DNA of 64,000 nucleotides from Pseudomonas oryzihabitans (GCF_001518815.1 NZ_CP013987.1:2123501-2187500), one strand, 5' to 3'; positions 17,198 to 24,494 are shown, counted from the stretch's first letter. A program made the numbers and translations. Notes: generated by a model not told the origin, from the letters alone.

Positions 17198-17534
17198 GAC
17201 TTCAGCTCAAAAACGCAAAAATTGTTCTGAACGTATCCGCAGAGAGCATCTAGGTCAAGAAATTCGTCTAAGACGGATGTTCCGGTTCCTGCTGCTCCAA
17301 ATTCTGGTTGCTTGAAGGCTGCGGTTTAGACGTTTTCACAGGCACCCGGCTCTATTTTTTTGCTACGGAGGAAGAAGAGCTATGGACCTAGATCTCCCCT
17401 GGCACGGCAAAAGGAGCGCTGCCCCCCGATGTAGACGCAACAGGGTTGCCTTCGCTGCGCACGAGCGGGGTCAAGTCAGCGCTTGTGAAGCCAAAAAGTA
17501 CAAGGCAACTCGGGACCTGACGCACTTTACCGTT
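17198..17534. other. Intergenic between Fic gene and repressor
   Basis: Contains the promoter region of the leftward Fic gene (AT-rich, 17200-17350) and the 3' leader of the repressor. A rightward frame begins at 17382 behind a good ribosome-binding site (GGAGGAAGAAGAGCT) but runs antisense through the repressor and is not accepted. I see no other gene. Confidence 0.4.
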
Positions 17535-18383
17535 TCAAACGCGGTGTGCGTTCCAAACCAGCAGGATGCGCCCCCGGATGTAGATGTCTTCCTTCCTCAC
17601 CTGGCGATCCTTGTGCTTCTCATTATCCGAGATCACTTCGAATCGCTCAGCATCGGCCAACTGCAGCCGCTTGATGAACAGGTACTCGCCCTCGTTGAAG
17701 AGGTAGATCCCGTCGCCGGTGTACTCGGTGATGCTGACGTCGATCAGCAGCGGATCCTTGTCCTGGATCGTCGGCGCCATCGACTGGCCCCAGCCGGTGA
17801 TCAGCTTCAGGTGGTACGGACTCTCGTAGTCCACGCCCAGGCGGCGCAGGTGCTCCTGGCTGACGGTGACATCCTGCAGCAGCTCGACATAGTCGGCCGG
17901 GATCTGCCCGCCGCCCATGGCCGCGCGCACGTCGTAGTGGGGGATGCGGATCTCGTCACCCACGGCGCCAGGCCGGGAGAAGTCGGCGGTGATCACATTG
18001 CCGCGTTCGGCAGCGACCGTTGGCTGGTCTTCGGCGGCGGCCTGGATACGCTGGCGCGCCTCCTCCGGAAGCCCCTTGCCATGCTTCAGCAGCATCTCAT
18101 TGACGAGGTCAGAGAGCTTGCGCACCTTCTCTTCCGGCGCGGGCTCAGTATCGCCCGGTAGGGGAGAGTGGCCACGAAGCTGATCAGTGGTGATCCCGAA
18201 GAAGTCCGCCAGCGGCTTGACCTGCTTATCAGTCGGCTCCTTGATGCCTTTCGCGATGTTTTTCGGACCAAGGATGCGGGATAGCGTCGACTGGTTGAGG
18301 CCAGTCTGACGAGCCAGTTCGGTCTGATTGATCCCTCGCTGATCCATGAGATGGCGAAGGATTTTGTCCACTGTTTTATGCAT
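17535..18383 (-). CDS. Phage repressor (XRE-type HTH plus S24 peptidase)
   Basis: 282 residues from ATG 18383 (MHKTVDKILRHLMDQRG). N-terminal HTH NQTELARQTGLNQSTLSRIL, linker, then an S24/LexA-like self-cleaving domain with the serine in GWGQSMAPTI and the lysine in YLFIKRLQ. This is the expected CI-type master repressor: RecA-stimulated self-cleavage would induce the prophage. An upstream in-frame start at 18446 would extend over the operators and is unlikely. The ATG lies inside the operator-like site at 18379-18390, implying autoregulation. Divergent from the Cro-like gene. Confidence 0.93.
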   Translation of the reverse strand: MHKTVDKILRHLMDQRGINQTELARQTGLNQSTLSRILGPKNIAKGIKEPTDKQVKPLADFFGITTDQLRGHSPLPGDTEPAPEEKVRKLSDLVNEMLLKHGKGLPEEARQRIQAAAEDQPTVAAERGNVITADFSRPGAVGDEIRIPHYDVRAAMGGGQIPADYVELLQDVTVSQEHLRRLGVDYESPYHLKLITGWGQSMAPTIQDKDPLLIDVSITEYTGDGIYLFNEGEYLFIKRLQLADAERFEVISDNEKHKDRQVRKEDIYIRGRILLVWNAHRV

Positions 18384-18453
18384 GGGTGCAATGCTGTCCC
18401 TAGCCGGTGCATAACTCAATAGCGCGGTGCATTGACGTTTATGCACTAGTGCA
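18379..18453. promoter_or_regulatory. Right operator array (OR-like), four spaced sites
   Basis: 12 bp sites related to TGCACYRGTGCA lie at 18379-18390 (TGCATGGGTGCA), 18400-18411 (CTAGCCGGTGCA), 18420-18431 (TAGCGCGGTGCA) and 18442-18453 (TGCACTAGTGCA, a perfect palindrome). Starts are 21, 20 and 22 bases apart, two helical turns. The two middle sites match well only in the right half. The array separates repressor and Cro-like genes. Confidence 0.75.
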
Positions 18454-18460
18454 TGATCAT
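18432..18460 (+). promoter_or_regulatory. Rightward early promoter (PR-like)
   Basis: -35 TTGACG (18432-18437) and -10 GATCAT (18455-18460) with 17-base spacing. The perfect operator TGCACTAGTGCA fills the spacer, so repressor binding would directly block the polymerase. Confidence 0.65.
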
Positions 18461-18485
18461 GTGCATACCGATCCAGGAGTAAGCC

Positions 18486-18704
18486 ATGAGCGCTACTGAC
18501 CTCTCCCAGAAATTGGATGCGTTGTTCGCCGCCGGGCTGACCTACAAGGCCATTGCCAAGCGCGCTGGCTGCGACATCTCGACGATCTTCCGCATTCGTT
18601 CGAAGCAGATCACCAACCCCAGCTACTCGGTGGGTGTGGCTATCGACTCGCTCTATGCGGAGTCCGTGAAGCGCGCTCGGAAAGCTGCGCGTCTGGCGTC
18701 CTGA
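18486..18704 (+). CDS. Cro-like HTH protein
   Basis: 72 residues. LTYKAIAKRAGCDISTIFRIR is an HTH; the rest is short and basic (KRARKAARLAS). First gene of the rightward early operon, directly behind the operator array and preceded by CCAGGAGT. The position matches Cro or an equivalent lytic-switch regulator. The sequence is not close enough to name a family. Confidence 0.75.
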   Translation: MSATDLSQKLDALFAAGLTYKAIAKRAGCDISTIFRIRSKQITNPSYSVGVAIDSLYAESVKRARKAARLAS

Positions 18705-18796
18705 CCATGGAACCCATTATCCGCGTCATGGCCTTGCGCCAGCAGTCACGCGGGATAGCTGTGATTCCGTCCAGTACGTGAATCGCAGACAAGAAA

Positions 18797-18818
18797 AAGC
18801 CCGGCGGCAACCGGGCTT
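18797..18818 (-). terminator. Hairpin between Cro-like and initiator genes
   Basis: AAGCCCGG (18797-18804) / CCGGGCTT (18811-18818), loop CGGCAA. On the minus strand it is followed by TTTTTCTT, so it would end leftward transcripts entering the immunity region. It could also attenuate rightward ones, like lambda tR1. The 18705-18888 interval holds no accepted gene; a 17-codon frame at 18846-18899 overlaps the next start. Confidence 0.6.
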
Positions 18819-18888
18819 CGAAGTAACGCTAAACAGGTGACCATTATGAATCGTTTCGCTGCAGTTTCAAGCGGCAAGGCAGAGCGCC

Positions 18889-19689
18889 ATGGCCGGTGAC
18901 TGGATCAAGTTCGAGCTGACCACCCTGGACAAGCCTGAGGTGTGCCAGATCGCTGATGAAGCCAACATCGATTCCGACGCGGTGGTAGGCAAGCTGCTCC
19001 GCGTGTGGGGTTGGTTCGATCAGCAGACCTCCGAAGGTAACGCTCCGAGCGTTAGCAAGCGGTTACTGGATCGCCTGGTAGGCGTTACTGGCTTCTGCGA
19101 TTTGATGCGAAAGGTCGGCTGGATGGTTGAGGACGACGGCGTCATCAGCATCCCCAATTTCGAGCGCCACAACGGGAAAACCGCCAAGAACAGGCTTCTC
19201 ACGGCCAAGCGCGTAGCCAACCACAAGGCTGCTAACGGTAAAGGTAACGCTCGCAGCGTTAGCGATGCGTTACCTAGAGAAGATGTAGAGAAGAGAGAGA
19301 AAGAGCAAGAGCCAAGAGCTGGCTCCGCAGCGCCGCAACACCAGGCCGAAGCCAATCCCGAGACCGATCAAGCCAAGCCCCGGGCAAGCCGCCTGCCGAA
19401 GGACTGGGCGCTCCCTGAAGACTGGGCAGCCTGGGCTCTCGCTGAGCGGCCCGAGTTCACCGAGCAGCAGGTCCGCGCCATCGGCGCCACCTTCGCCGAC
19501 TTCTGGCATGCCAAGGCTGGCAAGGACGCCTGCAAGCTCGACTGGCTCGCCACCTGGCGCAACTGGATCCGCAACCAGAAGGCCCATGGCGGCAACGTCC
19601 GCCAGCTGCCCAGCCGCCACGTCGGCCTGAACGACCAAGACTATTCCCGCGACCTGGAGGCCAATGGCGATGGCACCTACCGGTTTTAA
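18889..19689 (+). CDS. Phage replication initiator, lambda O-like
   Basis: 266 residues (MAGDWIKFELTTLDKPEV). The N-terminal part, with WGWFDQQTSEGNA, DRLVGVTGFCDLMRKVGWM and IPNFERHNGKTAKNR, is a winged-helix DNA-binding domain typical of phage O-type initiators. The middle (~120-170) is a low-complexity linker and the C-terminal part (DWAAWALAERPEF, FADFWHAKAG, LDWLATWRNWIRNQ) probably contacts the helicase loader. It overlaps the DnaC-like gene by 26 bases. Repeats inside the gene (next entry) suggest the origin lies within it, as in lambda. Confidence 0.8.
   Translation: MAGDWIKFELTTLDKPEVCQIADEANIDSDAVVGKLLRVWGWFDQQTSEGNAPSVSKRLLDRLVGVTGFCDLMRKVGWMVEDDGVISIPNFERHNGKTAKNRLLTAKRVANHKAANGKGNARSVSDALPREDVEKREKEQEPRAGSAAPQHQAEANPETDQAKPRASRLPKDWALPEDWAAWALAERPEFTEQQVRAIGATFADFWHAKAGKDACKLDWLATWRNWIRNQKAHGGNVRQLPSRHVGLNDQDYSRDLEANGDGTYRF
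19038..19272. repeat. Iteron-like TAACGCT/AGCGTTA repeats, candidate origin
   Basis: Copies of TAACGC or its complement lie at 19038-19044, 19048-19054 (inverted), 19082-19087, 19245-19251, 19255-19261 (inverted) and 19267-19272, with variants at 19061 and 19233 and one copy upstream at 18824-18830. 19038-19054 is an 8-bp-arm palindrome around one base. All but the upstream copy are inside the O-like gene. Confidence 0.55.
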
Positions 19690-20473
19690 CTCGTTGCTCG
19701 AACGCACCCAGCGCCTGGCGGGCATCGTCGGCCAGGAACAAGCCACCTGCGATCGCCATGGCGCCTACGAGGCCCAGGTCTTTCGCGATGAGCGCCGCTC
19801 TGGCTGCCCGGCCTGTGCCGAGGACGCCCGCGAGAAGCGCGAGGCGGAGGAGTGGGCAGCCCAGCGCCGCCAGGGCGCCGTGGCCAAGCTGGAGCGCCGC
19901 CTGGGTAGCGCAATGATCCCGCCGCGCTTCACCGGCAAGACGTTCGAAAGCTACCGCGCCGAGACCGCCGAGCAGAAGAAGGCCCTGGCCTCCTGCCGCC
20001 GCTACGCCGAGCAGTTCACCGAGAACGCCCAGGGTGGCCGCTGCATGTTGCTGCTGGGCAAGACCGGCACCGGCAAAACCCACCTGGCCGCCGCAGTCGC
20101 CCAGCACGTCATCCGCGAGCACGGCGCCACGGCGATCTACACCACCGTCAGCCGCATATGCCAGCACATCAAGGGCAGCTTCGGCAGCGACGCTACCTAC
20201 ACCGAGGCCCAGGCCATCGAGCTGTTCGCCCAGGCGGATCTGCTGGTGATTGACGAGGTGGGCGCCAGCCGGGACAACGACTTCGAGCGCATGAGCATCT
20301 TCGAGGTGGTGAACAAGCGCTACGAGGAGATGAAGCCGACCGTCCTGGTCTCGAACCTCTGCGCCACCAAGTTCGAGGCGAGCGTAGGTGACCGCACCGC
20401 TGACCGGCTGCGCGAGGGTGGCGGCTTCGTTCTCCTGTTCGAGTGGGACAGCGCCCGCCGAGGTGCTGCATGA
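19664..20473 (+). CDS. DnaC-like helicase loader ATPase
   Basis: 269 residues; ATG 19664, or 19670 (MAPTGFNSL). A four-ligand zinc site is suggested by CDRHGAY...CPAC near residues 29-51. The AAA+ core has Walker A GKTGTGKTH and Walker B LLVIDEVGA, then VLVSNL (sensor 1) and a DRLREGG arginine motif. Loader proteins of this type place the host replicative helicase at the phage origin together with the O-like protein encoded just upstream. Confidence 0.9.
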   Translation: MAMAPTGFNSLLERTQRLAGIVGQEQATCDRHGAYEAQVFRDERRSGCPACAEDAREKREAEEWAAQRRQGAVAKLERRLGSAMIPPRFTGKTFESYRAETAEQKKALASCRRYAEQFTENAQGGRCMLLLGKTGTGKTHLAAAVAQHVIREHGATAIYTTVSRICQHIKGSFGSDATYTEAQAIELFAQADLLVIDEVGASRDNDFERMSIFEVVNKRYEEMKPTVLVSNLCATKFEASVGDRTADRLREGGGFVLLFEWDSARRGAA

Positions 20474-20595
20474 AGGCCTGCTGGTTCGTTCTGCTCCCAG
20501 GTCGCCCGCCGTTCGCAATGGTCGGCGCCCAAGTAACCCGCGACGAGGCGCTGACCTCGGCGCGCATCATCTGGCCGGAGGCCGACGTAGCATGA
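20470..20595 (+). CDS. Small phage protein in replication operon
   Basis: 41 residues: MKACWFVLLPGRPPFAM at the start, then RDEALTSARIIWPEADVA. Its ATG overlaps the loader stop (ATGA) and its stop overlaps the next start (ATGATG), so it is part of a continuous coupled series. The alternation of hydrophobic strand and helix resembles a small beta-alpha protein. Function unknown. Confidence 0.65.
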   Translation: MKACWFVLLPGRPPFAMVGAQVTRDEALTSARIIWPEADVA

Positions 20596-20813
20596 TGTTC
20601 ACCGAAGCAGAGATGACCGAAGCCCGCCGCCTGGCCTATGACCAGGGCTTCTGCCGCGGCAGCGGCATGGACCCCAAGGTCCAGCACACCGAGGCCTACA
20701 TCCACTTCCGTGAGCAGGAGCTGGCCCAGCCGGTTAAGCGCGAGCGAAAGGCGCCGGCACCGCGTCGACCGATCGGCGACTGGCTGGGCGACGGGGAGGG
20801 CCGTGATCAATGA
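20592..20813 (+). CDS. Small hypothetical phage protein
   Basis: 73 residues (MMFTEAEMTEARRLAYDQGF), start ATG at 20592 or 20595. Helical N-terminal half, then a basic proline-rich stretch (KRERKAPAPRRPIGDW). It overlaps the DUF1364 gene by four bases. No family recognised. Confidence 0.65.
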   Translation: MMFTEAEMTEARRLAYDQGFCRGSGMDPKVQHTEAYIHFREQELAQPVKRERKAPAPRRPIGDWLGDGEGRDQ

Positions 20814-21115
20814 GCCGCGCCCAATCCAAGAAGCTTCGCGACAGCGCCCGTGGCCAAGAATGCACCTTGCGTATCCCGGGCGTCTGCAACTTCAACCCCG
20901 AGACCACGGTGCTTGCTCACGTCGCCTGCGGCCAGAAGGGCATGGGTCTGAAGAGCCCGGACAACATGGCCGTGTTCGCCTGCAGCTGCTGCCACGACCT
21001 GCTCGACGGCCGGCGTCAGGGTGAGCTGGATCAGCGCGACGTGATCCGGGCCCTGGGCGAGACCCAGGCCATCTGGATCAGCCAGGGCCTGATGACGATC
21101 AAGGGGGCGGCATGA
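20810..21115 (+). CDS. DUF1364 nuclease-like protein
   Basis: 101 residues. SKKLRDSARGQECTLRIPGVCN, LAHVACGQKGMGLKSPDN and CSCCHDLLDGR are the DUF1364 pattern, which has the spacing of an HNH-type metal/zinc site (Cys, His, Cys-x2-Cys-His-Asp). The family occupies the nin region of lambdoid phages and is thought to act in recombination. Coupled to RusA by a four-base overlap. Confidence 0.85.
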   Translation: MSRAQSKKLRDSARGQECTLRIPGVCNFNPETTVLAHVACGQKGMGLKSPDNMAVFACSCCHDLLDGRRQGELDQRDVIRALGETQAIWISQGLMTIKGAA

Positions 21116-21462
21116 CCGGAATCGTCCTGCCATGGCCGCCGAGCAACAACACCTACTACCGCCGAGTCGGGGCCAAGACGCTTATCAGCGAGAAAGGTCG
21201 CCAGTACAGCCGCGCCGTGACCCAGCTATGCGCTGTGGCCAGATTAAAGCGCAGGGAAGGGCGCCTTCAGGTGGTCATCACGGCCTGCCCGCCAGATCGT
21301 CGTCTGCGCGACCTGGACAACATGCTTAAGGGGCTGCTCGACGCGCTGACACATGGCGGTGCCTGGGTCGATGACAGCCAGATCGATGACCTGCGCATTG
21401 TCCGCGGCCCGGTTACTGCCGGCGGCACGGTATCGGTTGAGATTCAGGAGATCCTGGCATGA
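21112..21462 (+). CDS. rusA: Holliday junction resolvase RusA
   Basis: 116 residues. Resolves four-way junctions during phage recombination and packaging. The active-site region RDLDNMLKGLLDALTHGGAWVDDSQIDD has the acidic residues required for metal binding. The N-terminus (PWPPSNNTYYRR) is also typical. ATGA overlaps on both sides. Confidence 0.93.
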   Translation: MTGIVLPWPPSNNTYYRRVGAKTLISEKGRQYSRAVTQLCAVARLKRREGRLQVVITACPPDRRLRDLDNMLKGLLDALTHGGAWVDDSQIDDLRIVRGPVTAGGTVSVEIQEILA

Positions 21463-21890
21463 ACCACCCAGCACAAGACCTGGCCGGCCTGGCCCGTCAG
21501 ATCCTCGGCCACTCCATGATGGTCTTCCTGAGCCATCACGACGAAGCGCACCAGGCGGCCCCGGACAATGCCCAGGAGCTGATCGGCCAGATGCGCGCCC
21601 TGGCTGCCCAGCGCATGGCCGACGCGACTGATGACGACCTGCGCCGCCGGAAGATGGTGCTGCAGTCGCTCTACACGAACGCCGCCAGCACCGCGCACGC
21701 CTGCCGCGGCTACCAGTCGGCCCGCCGCCCTGGCTCTCGCCTTGGTGGCCGCATTTGGAAGGACCGCTCCAGCGTCAACAAGGCCGGAGAGCAGAAAGCC
21801 CAACGTGACATGTCACACGCCCTCGGCGAGATGGAAGACATCCAGAAGGAGATCGACCGGAGGGCCAATGCGCAAGAAGCACGGGCCTGA
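21459..21890 (+). CDS. Hypothetical phage protein
   Basis: 143 residues (MNHPAQDLAGLARQILGHSM), predominantly helical. It has a basic middle (DDDLRRRKMVLQ, RGYQSARRPGSRLGGR) and a C-terminal coiled-coil-like segment (ALGEMEDIQKEIDRRANAQEAR). The position between RusA and the late regulator is that of nin-region genes. No family recognised. Confidence 0.6.
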   Translation: MNHPAQDLAGLARQILGHSMMVFLSHHDEAHQAAPDNAQELIGQMRALAAQRMADATDDDLRRRKMVLQSLYTNAASTAHACRGYQSARRPGSRLGGRIWKDRSSVNKAGEQKAQRDMSHALGEMEDIQKEIDRRANAQEARA

Positions 21891-22167
21891 CCTGAAACGG
21901 AAGGTGAAGCCGATTTCGCGTTGCGTGACATGTTACGGGCGAGGAGTCGTGAAGCCGCTGTTCTACGACGTTGAGTGTGCGGCCTGTGACGGTGCTGGCT
22001 TCGTCGATGCCGCCACTGGTGAGTCCCTTGGCAAGGACGACGCACCATTCCAGATGCGTGCCTACATCGCCCGGCTGGAAAGCCAGGTAGCAACCCTGCA
22101 GCGGATGCAGCCCTACGAATCGAGCAACCGCCGCGGCCCGCACGGCTCGCACTTCACCGGAGACTGA
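21868..22167 (+). CDS. Small zinc-finger protein with DnaJ-type cysteine repeats
   Basis: 99 residues from ATG 21868 (MRKKHGPDLKRKVKP), with GGAGGG just upstream. Two C-x2-C-x-G-x-G repeats (CVTCYGRG, CAACDGAG) form one DnaJ-like zinc centre. A helical tail follows (AYIARLESQVATLQRM). Such proteins in lambdoid nin regions are often linked to late-gene control, but no specific role is known to me. Confidence 0.75.
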   Translation: MRKKHGPDLKRKVKPISRCVTCYGRGVVKPLFYDVECAACDGAGFVDAATGESLGKDDAPFQMRAYIARLESQVATLQRMQPYESSNRRGPHGSHFTGD

Positions 22168-22169
22168 CC

Positions 22170-22733
22170 ATGAGCTACTACCGTGACACCCTGAGCGCAG
22201 TCGTCCGCTGCCTGTCCGCCGAGACCATCGACAACACCAGCAAGCAGGCCTGGCAGAAGCTGTACGACGCCGGCTATCCGGAGGCGCGCGGTGGTAGCGG
22301 CCTTAGCCCCCAGGAGCAGCGCGACATGGACTGCCTGCTGCACGCCCGGCTGCATCGTCAGCTGTCCGCCCTGGACTGGGCCGTGCTGGTGGCCAAGTAC
22401 AGCACCCACAAGGCGCGCAAGGTGGACGCCATCGGCTTCGTCATCCCGCGCATCGAGTCCCCAGCGCCGCGCCTGTTCGTATCGAAGGCGGTCACCGCCT
22501 GGGCGATCCCAGAGCTGCGCGGGGTAGAGGGGCGTCGGTCCACTGACATGATCGTTCTGCCGAAGGCGTTCTACTGCATGAACGCCTGGGACCCGGATGC
22601 ACGCCCTGAACAGACCCGGCGCCGGTGGCGCGGGGGCATTGGCAAGCGCTGCGAGGAGCTGGTGACTCAGGCGCTTCGTCGGGCCGAGGCAGTGCTAACA
22701 GAAGAAGGGCTACTAGCTCACATTGCCGCTTGA
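22170..22733 (+). CDS. Possible late-gene antiterminator (Q-like)
   Basis: 187 residues (MSYYRDTLSAVVRCL). Its place, last in the early operon, after RusA and a zinc-finger protein and just ahead of two strong terminators at 22801-22875, is that of phage Q-type antitermination proteins. The segment HRQLSALDWAVLVAKYSTHKARKVDAIG has the spacing of the helical region of Q homologues. The assignment is inferred mainly from position. Confidence 0.5.
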   Translation: MSYYRDTLSAVVRCLSAETIDNTSKQAWQKLYDAGYPEARGGSGLSPQEQRDMDCLLHARLHRQLSALDWAVLVAKYSTHKARKVDAIGFVIPRIESPAPRLFVSKAVTAWAIPELRGVEGRRSTDMIVLPKAFYCMNAWDPDARPEQTRRRWRGGIGKRCEELVTQALRRAEAVLTEEGLLAHIAA

Positions 22734-22800
22734 CGTCTGTGAGCGGTTGAGCGAATATTTCCCTATCTTGTCGATTCTGCGCGTAAATAAGATTCGACTT

Positions 22801-22830
22801 AAAAGCCCGGCCACTGAGTCGGGCTTTTTT
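22801..22830 (+). terminator. Strong intrinsic terminator after early operon
   Basis: AAAAGCCCG ... CGGGCTTTTTT with stem arms at 22801-22809 and 22820-22826 and a six-base T run. The probable target of antitermination for expression of late genes. Confidence 0.85.
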
Positions 22831-22849
22831 ATGCGTGCTCCAAAAACAG

Positions 22850-22875
22850 AAGCCCCGCCAATGTGCGGGGCTTTT
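22850..22875 (+). terminator. Second intrinsic terminator
   Basis: AAGCCCCGC / GCGGGGCTT stem with loop CAATGT and a short T run, 20 bases after the first terminator. The interval 22876-23023 holds no gene; GCTCGCGCGAGC near 22978 is a 12 bp palindrome. Confidence 0.8.
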
Positions 22876-23023
22876 GCGTATCTGGAGGAAAAAGAGGGCG
22901 ACCACTGACGGTGTTACGAGCACCGCCGGCGGCCACCAACCTGCAGTCTGTACCTGCAAGCCAGCCAAGGCCCCCTGCTCGCGCGAGCGTGGCGGAGCCT
23001 AGCAGAACGAGGCTTTGCAGACC

Positions 23024-23212
23024 ATGTTGAAAGATTGCCGTTGCGGACAGTGCAACCGACTACTCGCCCGCGTGGGTGAGTTCACCGAGCTCCAGATCAA
23101 GTGTTCCCGCTGCGGGACATTGAATCATGTGAAGGCCAAGAGCCTCGAGCAATCGCCTCTGAGCGACATTTCCAGCGACCAAACGCTGAAACCATCATTA
23201 CTCAGAGGTTAA
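23024..23212 (+). CDS. com: Com-like zinc finger regulator
   Basis: 62 residues. MLKDCRCGQCNRLLARVGEF then IKCSRCGTLNHVKAKS: two C-x2-C pairs and the RCGTLN signature of the Mu Com family. In Mu, Com is an RNA-binding protein that opens the mom ribosome-binding site to allow mom translation. Here no mom gene follows; five bases downstream starts the lectin-like bacteriocin gene, whose AGAGG ribosome-binding site lies inside the end of this gene. A role in translating that gene is a reasonable inference. Confidence 0.85.
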   Translation: MLKDCRCGQCNRLLARVGEFTELQIKCSRCGTLNHVKAKSLEQSPLSDISSDQTLKPSLLRG

Positions 23213-23217
23213 CTATC

Positions 23218-24054
23218 ATGGCTGAAACTTACTCTCCCTTCGCTGATAACGGCAACGCGATGCTGCCCCCTTTTCAAGTGATGTCTGTAGGTCAATACCT
23301 ACAGTCTCCGAATGGGCAGTACCGTTTGGTTTTCCAGAGCGACGCGAATCTGGCGCTCTATCAGGGGGATCAGGCGATTTGGGCTGCAAACGAAGATGTT
23401 CCTTATAGCCAGACGATCAAGCTGAATACTGGCAAGGGCACATCCAGCGCTTATAACCGGGGCACTTTGGAAGTGACGGACTACATGCGCAAGCGGCAGT
23501 GGAATGCGTCGCCTTCCACCTATCCAGCTGAGGACAGGTATCGCGTGTATTGCGTACTGCAAGACGATGGAAATATCGTATTGACGGTATTCAAGCCGCT
23601 TTGGCAGAGCGATGCGGGTCGTGCGGTAGTGCCTGATGCTCGCGGCATTGTTAGCTTTGCCCCGGGAACCCGTCTGGACCAAGGCCGGGAGTATCACGCG
23701 GGGGATAAGCGAATTGTGTTTCAAGGCGATGGTAACTTGGTTGTCTACGATGCCAATTCGGCTCCTGTATGGAACTCGGGTACGCAAAACCAAGGCGGTG
23801 ATGAAGCGGTCATGCAGCCAGATGGCAACTTCGTCATCTACAATTCTAGGGAAGGCCGGCCGCTGTGGAATAGCCAGACTGCCGGTAATCCCAACGCCTA
23901 CGCGATGCTCACCGACAACGGCTGCTTCAGTGTGCTTACTCAAGAGCCTATTTGGGCACGCTTTGGCTTCACGCCGACTATTCAAAAAGGAAAGCCGCGT
24001 AGCAAAGGAGGTATCAGCCTCAGCACGCCGCAGATAGTCATCTGGACCTTCTAG
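23218..24054 (+). CDS. Lectin-like bacteriocin, LlpA type (tandem B-lectin/MMBL domains)
   Basis: 278 residues, the length of LlpA bacteriocins. Monocot-mannose-binding-lectin repeats with the QxDxNxVxY motif: QSDANLALY (40-48) and a degenerate QDDGNIVLT (115-123) in the N-domain; intact QGDGNLVVY (169-177) and QPDGNFVIY (200-208), plus degenerate TDNGCFSVL (232-240), in the C-domain. Intact sugar sites in the C-domain are as in LlpA, where that domain binds D-rhamnose polymer of target LPS. No signal peptide is seen, fitting release by phage lysis. Lower GC than neighbours. The ATG at 23218 follows com by five bases. A longer frame from 23101 is not supported. Confidence 0.85.
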   Translation: MAETYSPFADNGNAMLPPFQVMSVGQYLQSPNGQYRLVFQSDANLALYQGDQAIWAANEDVPYSQTIKLNTGKGTSSAYNRGTLEVTDYMRKRQWNASPSTYPAEDRYRVYCVLQDDGNIVLTVFKPLWQSDAGRAVVPDARGIVSFAPGTRLDQGREYHAGDKRIVFQGDGNLVVYDANSAPVWNSGTQNQGGDEAVMQPDGNFVIYNSREGRPLWNSQTAGNPNAYAMLTDNGCFSVLTQEPIWARFGFTPTIQKGKPRSKGGISLSTPQIVIWTF

Positions 24055-24076
24055 TCCTGCCTGCTGCCCCCACCAT

Positions 24077-24105
24077 GGCCCGCCCTGCGGGCCTTCTGCT
24101 TTCTT
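24077..24105 (+). terminator. Terminator after the lectin gene
   Basis: GGCCCGC (24077-24083) / GCGGGCC (24087-24093), loop CCT, followed by TTCTGCTTTCTT. It separates com-llpA from the holin genes, so the pair may form its own unit. Confidence 0.65.
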
Positions 24106-24116
24106 GGAGTAATGAA

Positions 24117-24491
24117 ATGGGCGAACCCTCATCCACGAGCATCGGGCTGGCCGGCTTGTTCGCCAGTCTGGGCCTGGGTGCAGTGTTCCCCGATCTGGAT
24201 CCGGCTGCGCTGGTTGGAGCCTTCGGTGGCGCCTTCTTCTACGTGGTCTTCGCCAAGGACATGCCCTTCTTTCGGCGTGTGGGCTACCTGTTCGTTGGCT
24301 GGATCGGTGGCTACTTCGCGGCGGCCGAGGCGATCGGACAGGACTGGACGAGAACCACCGGCCTGGTGGCCATGGCCTGCGGCGCCGTTTGTGTAGTCTT
24401 CCTTGCCGGCCTGGTCGAATGGGTTGAAACGGGCACTATGCCGCGCTTTTTGCGCTGGGTGCTCACCATTCGTTTTGGTAAAGGGGGCTGA
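24117..24491 (+). CDS. Holin-like membrane protein
   Basis: 124 residues from ATG 24117 (MGEPSSTSIGLAGLFASLGLG), behind TCTTGGAGTAATGAA. Three to four hydrophobic helices (LAGLFASLGLGAVF, LVGAFGGAFFYVVFA, VGYLFVGWIGGYFAAA, MACGAVCVVFLAGLVEWV) and a basic C-terminus (TIRFGKGG). The size and location ahead of the late genes fit a holin that times lysis. Confidence 0.75.
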   Translation: MGEPSSTSIGLAGLFASLGLGAVFPDLDPAALVGAFGGAFFYVVFAKDMPFFRRVGYLFVGWIGGYFAAAEAIGQDWTRTTGLVAMACGAVCVVFLAGLVEWVETGTMPRFLRWVLTIRFGKGG

Positions 24492-24494
24492 TCG

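Noticed and set aside
17382..18161. 259-codon rightward frame with a good ribosome-binding site
   Set aside because: Runs antisense through the repressor; beyond the first ~45 codons it is the complement of conserved S24 sequence. A short peptide at its start cannot be excluded.
23101..23217. Longer start for the lectin gene
   Set aside because: Would overlap most of com; the ATG at 23218 has its own AGAGG and gives the usual LlpA length.
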